Origin: CAVWUA01 sp963758025
GTDB taxonomy: Bacteria > Planctomycetota > Planctomycetia > Isosphaerales > Isosphaeraceae
Assembly (NCBI GenBank): GCA_963758025.1
Contig: CAVWUA010000006.1
Location: 744,001-808,000 of the forward strand
Length of the DNA: 64,000 nt
Direction of reading: 5' to 3'
Shown: piece after piece, positions 29,737 to 39,611 of the stretch
Position numbering within the stretch: the first letter of the stretch is position 1
Layout: each line of letters starts with the position of its first letter
The notes under the pieces: model-generated
Told to the model about the DNA's origin: nothing
Seen by the model: only the letters and a program-made list of their open reading frames with translations
The model's database searches: none
Made by a program: the position numbers and the translations under genes

Positions 29737-31465
29737 ATGCCATCCAATCACCGCGGAGCGAACGCGCCGACGGGCCTGGGGCCGCGGCCCCATCATCCTC
29801 CGGTTTGAACCGCTGGAGAACCGGCAGGTTCTGTCCGGCTTCGCTGCCAGCGCAACCAGCGCGGTCAACAACGCCGCGTTGTCGGCGACGGCCCGGCCTG
29901 ACCTGGTGGCCGTTGCCTTCGATACGCTGCACAACATGGACTGGGGCCAGCGATTTCAGGCGGTCGGTTCGATCAAGAACCAGGGGAATGCTCCGACGAC
30001 CGGCGAGTTCAAGGTCGATGTCTATGCGTCTCCCAGCCCGACGCTCGGGCGCGATGCCGTGTACGTCGGCTCCTTGACGATTGCGGCGACGATCCAGCCG
30101 GGAGACACTGTCCCGTTTAACGAGACGATGGACGCCCCTCCGCTGGCGATCCCGAGCCTTCATGGCTCCTCCTCGTACTACCTCAACCTGCTCGTCGATT
30201 CCGACAACACGATCGCTGAGTCAAACGAGATTAACAACGCGAACCGGGGACAGGGGTTCGATCAATCGCTAGTCACGATCACGCCCGAGGTTCCGCCGGT
30301 CCTGGCCGGAGTGTCATTCTCCGTCACCCCGAGTACTCCAGTGGCCTGGGGCCAGTCAATCACGGTCAGCGGCCGGGTGATGAACAATGCTCAGGGGGAT
30401 GCTCCGGCAACCCGCGCCCGGGTCATCCTCACACGTAATGACGGCCAGGCGGGCGGCTGGCTCACGCTGGGAGACATCCCGGTTCCCGCCATCCCCGCAT
30501 GGCAGACGGTCCCGGTATCCGCCACGCTGGCCCTACCAGTGAAGCCTCCGGCGGGCTTCGCGGGAGCCACCAGTCTGCAGGTGACGATGATCCAGGATGC
30601 CGACTTCCAGACCCTGCCCCCGCTGTCAGCAGGCACCACTCAGGGGCTTGGGCTCGATGCCGCGCCACTGACCATCACTCAGGGGTCCGCTGCCACCGAT
30701 CCAACCCCCGTCGCCGGGCGGCCCGAACTCTCCGTCTCCAGCGTGCAAGTCCCATCCCAGACAATCACTTGGAGCAAGCCGTTTTCAGTCTCCGCGACAA
30801 TTGAAAACACCGGCGCATCCGACGCCGGGCCATTCCGTGTCCGGTTCCTTCTGGTCGATGACAACCGGCCGTCCGCCTCTCCCCTGGCGCTGGGCGATGT
30901 GACGATCGCCGGTCTGAAGGCGGGGTTCCGCCAGACGATCGATCAGGCAACTATCGACCCTCACGGTAAGCTGCCCGACGGCGTGCTCCCATCCGCCATC
31001 GCGGGCCGGATCGTGGCCGTCGTGGATCCAGAGAACACGGTGGACGAGGCGAACGAGACGAACAACACCTTGCCTTCCTCCCCCGTGTCGCTTCGCCTGA
31101 TCGGCCGCAACGGTCAAACGACTCCGGTTTCCACACCTCCGGTGACGCCACCCCCCCCCGCGCCACCCGTTCCGCAGGGGAACGTGACGCCGACGCCTCC
31201 GTCCCCCCCCGTCCGCACACCCAGGCCCCTTCCGCGCCCCCGCGTGCTGCCGACTGTCCCGCGAACTCGCCCGCAGCGACAACCTCGCCCACGACCGACC
31301 CTGCCAATGCGCCCGGCGCCTCAACAAAGGACCTTGCCGGAACGTCCTATTTTACGCATTTTCCGTGAAATGGAGGCATCGGGGAGCGCAGGAATGACAC
31401 GGCCGTTCATCCTCCGTGCGGCGATTCTCAAATCTTTGGGTGGTCAGGACCCGAAACCGGCATGA
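29737..31465 (+). CDS. Surface protein with CARDB domains and LEPR-like N-terminus (probable frameshift near start)
   Basis: The long frame contains three CARDB-like beta-sandwich repeats, at about 29900-30280, 30300-30690 and 30720-31110 (for example RPDLVAVAFDTLHNMDWGQR and RPELSVSSVQVPSQTITWSK, each ending in the D-[ST]-x-N-x-I-x-E-[SA]-[ND]-E-x-N-N pattern). A Pro/Arg-rich tail follows. The N-terminal FEPLENRQVLS is the planctomycete LEPR-like motif of exported proteins. The best ribosome site (AAGGAGGAGAA) points to ATG 29737, whose frame closes after 23 codons; the main frame carries the motif, so a one-base shift near 29790 is likely. Without it the frame could start at 29522 but lacks a good site. 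CARDB domains mediate cell-surface adhesion. Confidence 0.75.
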
Positions 31466-31483
31466 ATCGTCACGGTCAAGTGC

Positions 31484-31524
31484 TGCGTCGGGACCCAGAT
31501 CCGAGGTGATCGAGTCCCGACGCA
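31484..31524 (+). terminator. Terminator-like hairpin after the CARDB gene
   Basis: A perfect 11-bp stem, TGCGTCGGGAC with GTCCCGACGCA, closes a 19-base loop 18 bases after the CARDB stop. No T-run follows, so it may be a processing or pausing structure. Confidence 0.55.
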
Positions 31525-31673
31525 CATGACCAAAGCCCCGAATATTTACCCATAGACCCCATTTTACCAATCGTCTTAAACCGAATAACCAGAGTCTTTA
31601 GGGTCATTTTTCCTGACTGTCGGACCACCCCCTGAAAAACTTGAGAAAAACCAGGAATGAACTGGGCAATTTA

Positions 31674-31702
31674 TTGAAGACCGGGTATTTCATGGCTATG
31701 CT
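31674..31702 (+). promoter_or_regulatory. Promoter for the hydrolase-like gene
   Basis: TTGAAG (31674-31679) and TATGCT (31697-31702) are 17 bases apart in an AT-rich stretch 115 bases before the ATG. The rest of the 350-base gap 31466-31816 holds only the hairpin above. Confidence 0.45.
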
Positions 31703-31816
31703 TTGCACAGCAGGAGCTGGGTCGAGGCAGTTAGAAGTACATCCCTGATCGACCCGGTGGCGATCCTCACGACCGCGACGAGAGAGCTGACACCTTGATG
31801 TCGAGGAGCAGTGCCT

Positions 31817-32602
31817 ATGTCTGGCGACTGGCGTATCGCCAGCCCGAATAACGTATCCGACGCGACAGCCGTGCTCGCCGAAGCGCGGTTCATACCTCAG
31901 CGTTATGAACCCAATTACCCTTATCCGTTACTGGTCTTGTTCCACGGAAGGGGCGGCGACGAGCATCAGTTGATCCAGTCGATGCCGGCCATGAGTTGGC
32001 GTAATTACGTGGGGCTTGGGCTGCGAGGACCGGAACCGGTGACGCGGCGTGGTCGTCCTTCGGGCTACGGCTGGGGTTCGACCTTCGCCCGTCCCGACCG
32101 GCTGCTGACAAATCGGGGGCCGATTGCATCTGACGCGGAAATTCTTCGGCGAGTGCTGAGTGGCGAGGGGCCACCCGACCCATTCGACACGATCGTCGAG
32201 GGGGTCTTCTCCGCAGTCCGTCAACTTCGACGGTCGGTCCACGTGCATTCTGAACGGATTTTTCTGGTCGGAGTGGGAGAAGGCGCGGCGGTCGCTTACC
32301 GCCTCGGCCTGACCTTTCCCGAGCGGTTCGCGGGCGTGGTGGCGCTCAACGGGTGGATTCCCAAGGGGTTCCGACCGCTGGGACGGCTCAAGGACTGCCG
32401 GGATCTGAAGTCGCTGGTCGTCCACGGTCAATGGAACAACCGGGCTCCGATCTCCCGCGCCCAGCGTGACGTCAACCTCCTTCGCACGGCGGGCTTGAAT
32501 GTCGCGTTCCAGTCCTATCCGTATGGCAACCGGCTCACGACCCCGATGCTCTCCGACGTCGATACCTGGCTGATCCACCAGTGCACGGGAAGTCTGCTCT
32601 GA
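31817..32602 (+). CDS. Alpha/beta-hydrolase (phospholipase/carboxylesterase-like) pseudoenzyme
   Basis: The 261-residue protein has the fold markers of the carboxylesterase/phospholipase family: YPLLVLFHGRGGDEHQLI (oxyanion-hole region), RIFLVGVGEGAAVAYRLGL (nucleophile elbow) and LKSLVVHGQWNNRAPISRAQ. All three catalytic positions are replaced. The elbow reads GVGEG instead of GxSxG (Gly154 for Ser), the acid position in HGQWN is Asn207 for Asp, and the His position in YPYGNRLTTP is Asn238. The fold is otherwise intact with no stop or shift, so a non-catalytic binding role is likely. ATG 31817 is chosen because GAGGAG lies 9 bases upstream; an in-frame GTG at 31811 is the alternative. It is probably cytoplasmic, since no signal peptide is seen. 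Confidence 0.8.
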   Translation: MSGDWRIASPNNVSDATAVLAEARFIPQRYEPNYPYPLLVLFHGRGGDEHQLIQSMPAMSWRNYVGLGLRGPEPVTRRGRPSGYGWGSTFARPDRLLTNRGPIASDAEILRRVLSGEGPPDPFDTIVEGVFSAVRQLRRSVHVHSERIFLVGVGEGAAVAYRLGLTFPERFAGVVALNGWIPKGFRPLGRLKDCRDLKSLVVHGQWNNRAPISRAQRDVNLLRTAGLNVAFQSYPYGNRLTTPMLSDVDTWLIHQCTGSLL

Positions 32603-32743
32603 CACGGAGCATTCGGTTTCGTGTCGTTTGGATCGAACGATCTGGCTCTTTGCGTCGTCTATGTTGTCAACGGATATCGGCGACGGTAGCGGTGCGCACC
32701 GTGCGTGCCGCCTCAGGTCAGATCGACCGTTGAGGGCGCCTTG

Positions 32744-33958
32744 ATGAGCCAGGCATTCGCCTGTCCAGAATGCGGCGCGAGGGTTTCACCATCGGGGCAC
32801 TCGCCCGGAAGGCAGATCCGCTGCGCCCGCTGCAAGACCCTCGTCGAGGTCCCGTTCCTGCCCCGTGCGGCAAAGAGGCGGAGGCGGAAACAGCGCCCGC
32901 TGCGTCGCCTGGCGCGGGGAAGCGTGGTCTTGTTGATGGTCCTCCTGGTGCTCTGGGGTGTGGGCCGATTCTTCCAGAACCGCGCGCGTTCTCGTGCCCG
33001 CGAGGCCATCGCCACGCTGCTGGACTCCTCCCGATCCGCGGAACAGTCCGGCCGATTCGAGAAAGCCCTGGCCGATGCCGAGGCCGCTCTGTCTCTGGCG
33101 AAGCGTGCGAAAATCGACTCACCGAAGGAATTGCCCAGCCGACGCGATGAACTCTCCCGGCACTCGGCCAAAGTTCGCCTCGACGCGCTGGACTCGCTCG
33201 ATCCGACGGCCGCCGTCGCCGATGCTCAGGCGCTCCAGGATCGTGCCCAGATCGACTCCGCGCTGTCCCGGCTCATGCCGAGCATTGCCGAACAACTGCC
33301 CCGGCAACGGCAACGGCTGGCCCGGAGCTGGCTCGACGAGGCAAATCAGGCGTTGATCGACGGAAAAGCCCAGGTCGCGCTCGACCTGACGACACGCGTG
33401 CTGAAAATGCTGGATTTGTTGCCGCGGGATACACGCGAGTCTCTCGGTCAGGAGTCGAGAACTCTTGGCGAACAGGTGGCCGAGGGATACGGGGTGATTG
33501 TCGAGCCGATCCAGGGACGATTCACCCTGGGTTCCGCCAGACAATACGCCCAGTACATTAGTCCGATGCTGGAAGACGCGCTTCGGCAGCACGGCTACCT
33601 GCTCCGCCCCAAGGAGCCATTGTGGTCGTCGTCCTGGGAGAATCTGTCTTCATACCGTCTGACGGTGGTGGTGAACGAGAGCCAGGAGAGCCGTTACAGC
33701 CATTCGGCATTGCATTCGAGCGACATCACCCTGACGCTGACGCTTTCCCGTCACGGTGAGACTCTTTGGCAAGGTCAGGTCATTGGCCGCACGCGCGTTC
33801 CGCCGCGCGGCATTCCGGCCATTGAGGCGGGCCGCCTGGCCACGGCGACCCATCCCGAGCCAACCGCGGAACGGTTGCTTTACAATGATGCACTTGAGGT
33901 GCTACGAGAGCGTCTCACACTGAAGCTTCCCGGCCTACCTCCCGCCGCCGGGCCTTGA
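32744..33958 (+). CDS. Zinc-ribbon membrane protein with helical repeats
   Basis: The 404-residue protein starts MSQAFACPECGARVSPSGHS and completes a CPxC...CxxC zinc ribbon with IRCARCKTLVEVP (MJ0042/finger type). A Lys/Arg-rich stretch precedes one transmembrane helix (SVVLLMVLLVLWGVGRFF). Outside it are Ala/Arg-rich helices like degenerate TPRs and a beta-rich end (SSYRLTVVVNESQESRYSHS). The topology should place the ribbon in the cytoplasm. ATG 32744 is preferred because the ribbon begins directly after it. No function is known. It converges on the HD-GYP gene, with a 28-base gap between their stops. Confidence 0.7.
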   Translation: MSQAFACPECGARVSPSGHSPGRQIRCARCKTLVEVPFLPRAAKRRRRKQRPLRRLARGSVVLLMVLLVLWGVGRFFQNRARSRAREAIATLLDSSRSAEQSGRFEKALADAEAALSLAKRAKIDSPKELPSRRDELSRHSAKVRLDALDSLDPTAAVADAQALQDRAQIDSALSRLMPSIAEQLPRQRQRLARSWLDEANQALIDGKAQVALDLTTRVLKMLDLLPRDTRESLGQESRTLGEQVAEGYGVIVEPIQGRFTLGSARQYAQYISPMLEDALRQHGYLLRPKEPLWSSSWENLSSYRLTVVVNESQESRYSHSALHSSDITLTLTLSRHGETLWQGQVIGRTRVPPRGIPAIEAGRLATATHPEPTAERLLYNDALEVLRERLTLKLPGLPPAAGP

Positions 33959-33986
33959 ATGGAACGTGTTCGACGCTCGTCTGGAG

Positions 33987-35538
33987 TCACGTCCGGCCCA
34001 GGGTGTCATTCACAACCTGGTGAAGGCTCTCGCCCAGCCCCTTTTGACGGATGCGTTCCACGTCGGCACGGCAGGCGAACAGGGCATCCACGACCTTCGG
34101 GTCCCACTGGATGCCCGTGCCCTTGCGGAAGACGTCGTCGATCTGGGACGGCGACATTCGGCGACGGTACGGACGGTTACTGGACATGGCGTCAAAGGCA
34201 TCAGCCACGGCCAGGATGCGGGCCGGCAGAGGAATGGTCTCACCGATCAGGCCGGATGGATAGCCGCTGCCGTCCATGTACTCATGATGATGCGCAACGC
34301 CCGGCAGAAGGTGGTGCAACTTCTTCAGGTCCGAGAGAATATGCAAGCCGATCCGCACATGCGACTGGATCGTCCGGAATTCTTCCGGCGTCAGCCGACC
34401 GGCCTTTTTCAGCACATCGTCCTGGATTCCGATCTTGCCGACGTCGTGCAGCAGGCCCATCAGATAGAGATCGCCACGCTGGTTGGCGGACATGCCCAGA
34501 GCCTCTCCCAAACGCACGGCAATTCGTGCCACGCGTTCGGAGTGCCCCGACGTGTAGGGGTCCTTGGCGTCGATGGCCGAGGTCAAGGCTCGGATGACTC
34601 CGAAGAGTAGCTCTTTCAGATCGCCGTAAAGCCGAGCATTATTGCGCTGCGTGGCCAGGAGCGAGGCCACCGGCTGAATCAGTTCGACATCTCGCATGGT
34701 GAACGGGCGGCCGTCGATCGAGTTGATCGCGACGAGCCATCCGGCGGGACCATCGGTGTCGGCCGCGGCGATGGCGAACCGCCGAACCACCTCGGGATAG
34801 GCATGCGCCGGGCCGTTAACGATCCGCATCGACTCCTCGGGCGCCGACGGGACCAGCAAGCGATACGCCTCGTCCGTCATTCCCGAGACGGCCCCGGCGA
34901 CGATCAGCGGCTCGCGATGATACCCGGGAATCCAGGCGACGGCCTCAACCTTCAGTTCTTGCCGGAGGGCCTGAGTGGCCAGGTTCTGGTATCGCTCCGG
35001 CGGGTCCGAGACGCGAAGACGACGGATCAAACGGTCGGAGAGCCGCGGACCGCCCCGCGTGGCCAGGTCCGAGGGAGTGGAGCCCGAGGCCGTGATCTCG
35101 GCGCGGAGCTGGTCGGCCACGACCTGTCCCCAGGCGCGCAGAGCAGGCTCCGGGCAGGAAGGCCCCCAGGTGACGTCCGGCCGCGACGGTCCGAGAACCG
35201 GGGCGAACCCGACCATCGCCAGACTCTCAACCCCCGCCAGAACGCGGATCGGCAAAATCATCCAGAGTGGACCCACCCGGTCATCGAGACGCCACAGGGA
35301 GATTCGACCGGAATGGTCCCATCCGTCCGATGCGAGGGCACAGAGTTCGGCCTCGGGGAACACCTCGCACGGCGCCCCCGCCCTGGCGTGCCAGCACGGC
35401 GTGGCCGGATCGAGCAAACCGACCGGGGCGCTGAACTCGCGAGTCAAACGGTCGGCCAGACGGCTCCAGGGATCAAAGGCGCGACCCCGAAGACGAACGG
35501 AATTCCGTGACCCTACGGGTCGTACTCAGGGTTCGCAT
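33987..35538 (-). CDS. HD-GYP cyclic-di-GMP phosphodiesterase with GAF-like domain (frameshifted at N-terminus)
   Basis: The intact C-terminal two-thirds contains a GAF-like sensory part (about 34600-35000) and a complete HD-GYP domain. That domain has TSGHSERVARIAVRLGEALG, the HD dyad in GLLHDVGKIGI, GVAHHHEYMDGSGYPSGL (the GYP motif) and ILAVADAFDAMSSNRPYR. It should hydrolyse c-di-GMP. The main frame begins at 35447, but homologous-looking sequence RAFDPWSRLADRLTREFSA continues upstream in that frame without a start; a shift near 35487 would join it to ATG 35538 (MRTLSTTRRVTEFRSSSG), which has AAGGGGAG just before it. It is divergent from the Ser/Thr kinase gene. Confidence 0.85.
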
Positions 35539-35698
35539 GACGCTCCCCTTTGTTCCATTTCGGGCCGATGTGAAAACGGCGATCCCAAATCCCTGTTGCG
35601 CACAGTGTCCCTGCAACCATAGAACACGCGAACCACCTGTCCAACCGGAAGCGCGCCAACCGCGACAATCCATTCCTTGGGGAGTTGCGGCAACATCG

Positions 35699-35727
35699 TT
35701 GGACATGACATCATGGAGGGGCTATAT
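35699..35727 (+). promoter_or_regulatory. Promoter for the TPR kinase gene
   Basis: TTGGAC (35699-35704) and CTATAT (35722-35727) are 17 bases apart and lie 72 bases before the kinase ATG. The 260-base gap holds no gene. Confidence 0.4.
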
Positions 35728-35798
35728 CCACTCATGGGTGAGGTTCGAGAGACGGACCCTCCATCCGGTCCTCAATGCCACCGAAATGAGAGGGAGCG

Positions 35799-38700
35799 AT
35801 GGCCGACGACGCCCCCGCCCGAAACGATCTGGCCGAAGAGTTGGCCCAGGGCTGGGAACCGTTCCCGGAGTGGGAGCCGGAGCCGGGACTGACGGGTATC
35901 ACCCCGCCATTGTCCTCAAACGAGGCCAGGCGGGTGATCGACGCGGCGCTGATCTCGACGCTCCCTCGCCCGCCGGTCTTCAGCGATTCGCCGGACGACA
36001 ACCCTCTGGAGTTCTCCCTGCATCTCACCGCGGAATCCCAGGTGAACGAGGCGAGGGCCTCTCCCGCGACACGTCCCGAGCCGGTGCCTCCCACGGCACG
36101 CCCTCCGGTTCGTTTTCCCCGACGGGGCGAAGTGCTGGCGGGATTTCGGATCATTTCCGAACTGGGCCGAGGGGCGTTCGGCCGCGTGTACCTGGCCGAA
36201 CAGGCCGAGCTCGCGGATCGGCCCGTGGCGCTGAAGGTCTCGCGCGCTATCGGAGCTGAACCGCAGGCCCTGGCGAGACTCCAGCACGCCCATATCGTGC
36301 CGATCCACTCGGTGCACGACGACCCGGCCACGGGGCTCCGGCTGATGTGCATGCCGTATGTCGGGGGCGCGAACCTGGCGGAGGTGCTCGACACGGCGTT
36401 GACACGGCTGCCGACAAAGGCGACCGGCCGCAGTCTGATCGACGCGCTCGACGAGGTCGGCGGGAAGGCGGCCGGCGTGAACGAGGGCCTGAGTCATCGC
36501 CGTAGCGCTTCCGAGCGGGAGTCGGGCGTATCCAGCGAGGGTTTGGAGGGCTGGCACGTGGTCTCGCGCGCCATCGGCTCTCCTTCGCTCGCCCACTCAT
36601 TCTGGGGCCGCTACCTTTCCCGAATCTCCTTCTGGACATCCCCGAACAATACGCCCACCCTGTTGCCGGAAGACTACGAGCCGGCCCGGCGCTATCTCCG
36701 CTCGGCCACCTACGTTCAGGCTTCCGTCTGGATCGCCGCCCGGCTGGCCGAGGCGCTGGAACACGCGCACGAACGCGGCATCCTGCACCGCGATCTGAAG
36801 CCATCGAATATCCTGATCGCCTCCGACGGCACGCCGATGATCCTCGACTTCAACCTCTCGGCCGACGTGCTGGAGAGCGGCCCCGAGGCGGGGGCACGGG
36901 CGATGCTCGGCGGCACCTTGCCGTACATGGCCCCGGAACATCTCGACGCCTTCAACCCGAAAGGCTCGACCCCGCCGGAGGCTGTCAATGAACGATCCGA
37001 CCTGTATGCCCTCGGACTGATCCTGTTCGAGATGGTCACGGGGCAGCACCCGTTCGACGATCCTCCCGCGGGGGTATCGCTCTCCGAGTCACTCCGCGTG
37101 ATGATCGCCGAACGCACCGGGGACCCGCCGTCAGCCCGAGAGATGAACCCGCAGGTGCCCTGGTCGCTCGATGCCATTCTGCGCAAGTGCCTGCAAGCCA
37201 ACCCGGCTCATCGGTACGCTCGCGCCGGGGAGCTGGCCGAGGACCTCCGCCTGTTGCTCGACGACCTCCCATTGCGGCACGTCCGCGAGCCCAGTCTGCG
37301 AGAGCGGGCCACCAAGTGGGCGAGACGCCATCCGAGAGCGTGCAGCTCCACGAGCATCGGCGTGTTATCCATCGCGCTGCTCTTGATGCTCGGCGGCTTC
37401 CTCTGGTTCGTCAGCGATCATCTCGAAGCCTCCTCGGCGCGGCTGCATCGGGAGGATTTCGCCCGCACGTTCAACCGCTGCCAGCTCCTGCTCAACACAA
37501 CCTCCGGACCCGCCGAGCACCTGGGCTACGGCATTCATGAGGCAGATCGGGCGCTGGCGTCCTATGGGGTGGGAATCGCGGAAGGCTGGCTCCAGAGGCC
37601 GGACATCCGTCGGCTTCCCGATCCCGATCAGCGAACCTTGCTGGAAGAGCTATCCGAGCTGGTCCAGCTTCGGGCCCGGGCAGAAGTCGCCCAGTCGGCG
37701 TTAGGCGGCCCTTTCCCGCTGCCTCGGCAGAGAGCGTTGCAGCGAGCGGTGGCCTGGCTCAATGAGGCCGAGCGATTCGACCCGAAACCCTCCCCGGCCC
37801 TGTACGACGACCGTGCGGAGTACCTCGACGCGCTGGGACGGCACGAGCAAGCCACGCGCGATCGGAATCGAGCCGCGACGCTCCCGGCGACGAGTGCCCG
37901 CGATGAATACCTCCTCGGCACGTCGCTGCTGGCGCGTCACGACCTGGATGGCGCCGAGCGGAGGCTTTCCCGTGCCGTGACGCTCGATCCCCGGCGATTC
38001 TGGGCCTGGTTTGCCCTGGGTCTCTGCCAGCACGAACAGGGCCGCTTCACCGAGGCCGCCGCCAACTTCGCCGTCTGCACCGTTCTGGAGCCGGATTTCG
38101 CCTGGCCATACGTGAACCGTGGTCTGGCCCTGGCCGCCGCCAACCGCCTTCACGAAGCTCTGGCCAGTTACGACCGCGCCTTGCAGGCCAATCCGGACTT
38201 CGTCGAGGCCCGGGTCAACCGGGCGCTGGTGAGTCTGGAGCTGGGACATCCGCAACAGGCGGTACGCGATCTGGACCGCGTGCTGGCTCTGGGCCAGCGC
38301 GATCCGTCCATCCTGGCCGCGCGGGCCGAGGCTCTGGCCCGGCTCGGACAACGCGAGGAAGCCCGCCGCGACTTCGCCGAGGCGCTCCGTGCCGATCCCG
38401 ATGACCCCGCGCTGCTCGTCGCCGAGGGCTTCTTTCTCCTGGGAGACGACCGCGTCGCCGCCGCGTCGCGCTTTCGGCGGGTCCTGTCCCTGCATCCTTC
38501 CCATGCCCGCGCCCATCTGGGCCTTGCGCACGCCCTGCGACAGGACGATCCGCGAGAGGCTCTGGAGCACGTCGATCAGGCTCTGCACGCTGATCCCGAG
38601 TTCGCGGACGCACGACAACTGCGCGCCCTGCTCCGCGCTCGCCAGGGGGACCCATTGGCGGAGTCCGACGCCGAGCAACTCGCGCGCATTCCGCTCCCAC

Positions 38701-38896
38701 ATCGGCTCTACAACGCCGCTTGCGCCTGGCGATCCTCGCGCAGACAAGCGGCGATGACCGGCACGCCGACCGAGCCTTGACCCTGCTCAGTCGCGCTCTC
38801 GACGCCGGCTTCCCCCGCGACCAGGCCGCCCAGGACCCCGACTTTGCCCGACTCCGCAACCGACCGGCGTTCCAGAAGTTGATGGCGGAGCGGTGA
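35799..38896 (+). CDS. Ser/Thr protein kinase with C-terminal TPR repeats (frameshift near end)
   Basis: The protein is about 1030 residues. After about 110 disordered residues comes a Hanks-type kinase: glycine loop LGRGAFGRVYLAE, VAIK-type Lys in RPVALKVS, catalytic loop ILHRDLKPSNIL and GGTLPYMAPEHLDAF. The metal motif is DFNLS instead of DFG. About 110 extra residues separate the N-lobe from the catalytic helix. A transmembrane helix near residue 525 (SIALLLMLGGFLWFV) is followed by external TPRs (ERRLSRAVTLDPRRFWAWFA, ALASYDRALQANPDFVEARV). The main frame stops at 38780, but the last TPR continues in another frame after about 38725 (TLLSRALDAGFPRDQAAQDP) to TGA 38896. It probably links an external signal to cytoplasmic phosphorylation. 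Confidence 0.88.
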
Positions 38897-38930
38897 TGCT
38901 GGGATGACGGAGGTGACCTCAACCAAAAAC

Positions 38931-39098
38931 CTGACCGTCACGGATTATGGGGGGCACCCGGCAGGTGCGAGACCTGAAGGCTGATCCAGACAATTCGGCC
39001 TGGACGGGCGTCTCGCCCGCCTTGGAGAGCCGGATGCGGGCGAGACGCCCGCGTCCATGGGGTGTGGAACCCACGCCCCCAAAATCCGTGACGGTCAG
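38931..39098. mobile_element. MITE-like 168-bp insertion with terminal inverted repeats and 7-bp target duplication
   Basis: The ends are inverted repeats: CTGACCGTCACGGATT plus A/T plus TGGGGG, matching at 22 of 23 positions. The element is flanked directly by CAAAAAC on both sides (38924-38930 and 39099-39105), as expected for a target-site duplication. Inside is a perfect 15-bp hairpin, GGGCGTCTCGCCCGC (39006-39020) with its complement at 39036-39050. There is no transposase, so it is non-autonomous. It lies in the 3' end of the minus-strand membrane-protein gene: joining the flanks at one CAAAAAC copy gives a reading that ends Val-Phe-Gly-stop. Confidence 0.8.
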
Positions 39099-39501
39099 CA
39101 AAAACTTTCACCGCGCCTGGATAGAGGCCTTTTGGGATCTCGTACGTCCTGAATACGGATCCTTTTCGCATATCTTCGACTGACGACACATTCGGAATCG
39201 GAGGTGCGGACGACGTATAGCCGACGGATGTGACAGTCCCTTCAGGAAGTTTCACTTCCATCCCCACGTAGGCCGTGATCCCAACGAGAATCGTGCCGAA
39301 AAGGGCAAAGCAGGTCCCCGGCGCCAGGCTGCTCAACACCAAGGAATACGTTCTCGCTTTCCCTTCAATGTTACTCGATCCGCCAAGAATGCCACGACAG
39401 AACAATTGATAGCCCATGTAGATACTTGCGGTGCCAGACAAAATAAGCGCCATCTTGAAAAAGCTCGTCGCCATCAGAGCGATTGCAAAGTCACCCATCA
39501 T
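38938..39501 (-). CDS. Small membrane protein with a C-terminus rewritten by the MITE
   Basis: The first 132 residues form a small membrane protein with two hydrophobic segments (FAIALMATSFFKMALILSGT and SLVLSSLAPGTCFALFGTIL) and a short soluble part ending KGLYPGAVKVFA. From there the frame runs into the MITE and codes about 55 Arg/Pro/Gly-rich residues before stopping at 38938. With the element removed the frame would end GAVKVFG-stop, so the original protein was about 132 residues. No family is recognised. Whether the extended form is stable is unknown. It is a lone minus-strand gene between the kinase and the ExeA-like gene. Confidence 0.65.
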   Translation of the reverse strand: MMGDFAIALMATSFFKMALILSGTASIYMGYQLFCRGILGGSSNIEGKARTYSLVLSSLAPGTCFALFGTILVGITAYVGMEVKLPEGTVTSVGYTSSAPPIPNVSSVEDMRKGSVFRTYEIPKGLYPGAVKVFADRHGFWGRGFHTPWTRASRPHPALQGGRDARPGRIVWISLQVSHLPGAPHNP

Positions 39502-39611
39502 TGAGTCTCTTCTTTCTCAAAGATGTTGAACTCGGGCAGCCAACGACTCGCTGTCGTTCGGACGAACCGACAGCGACTTTCTACACCCATCGATCCGGCG
39601 AATCAAACCAT

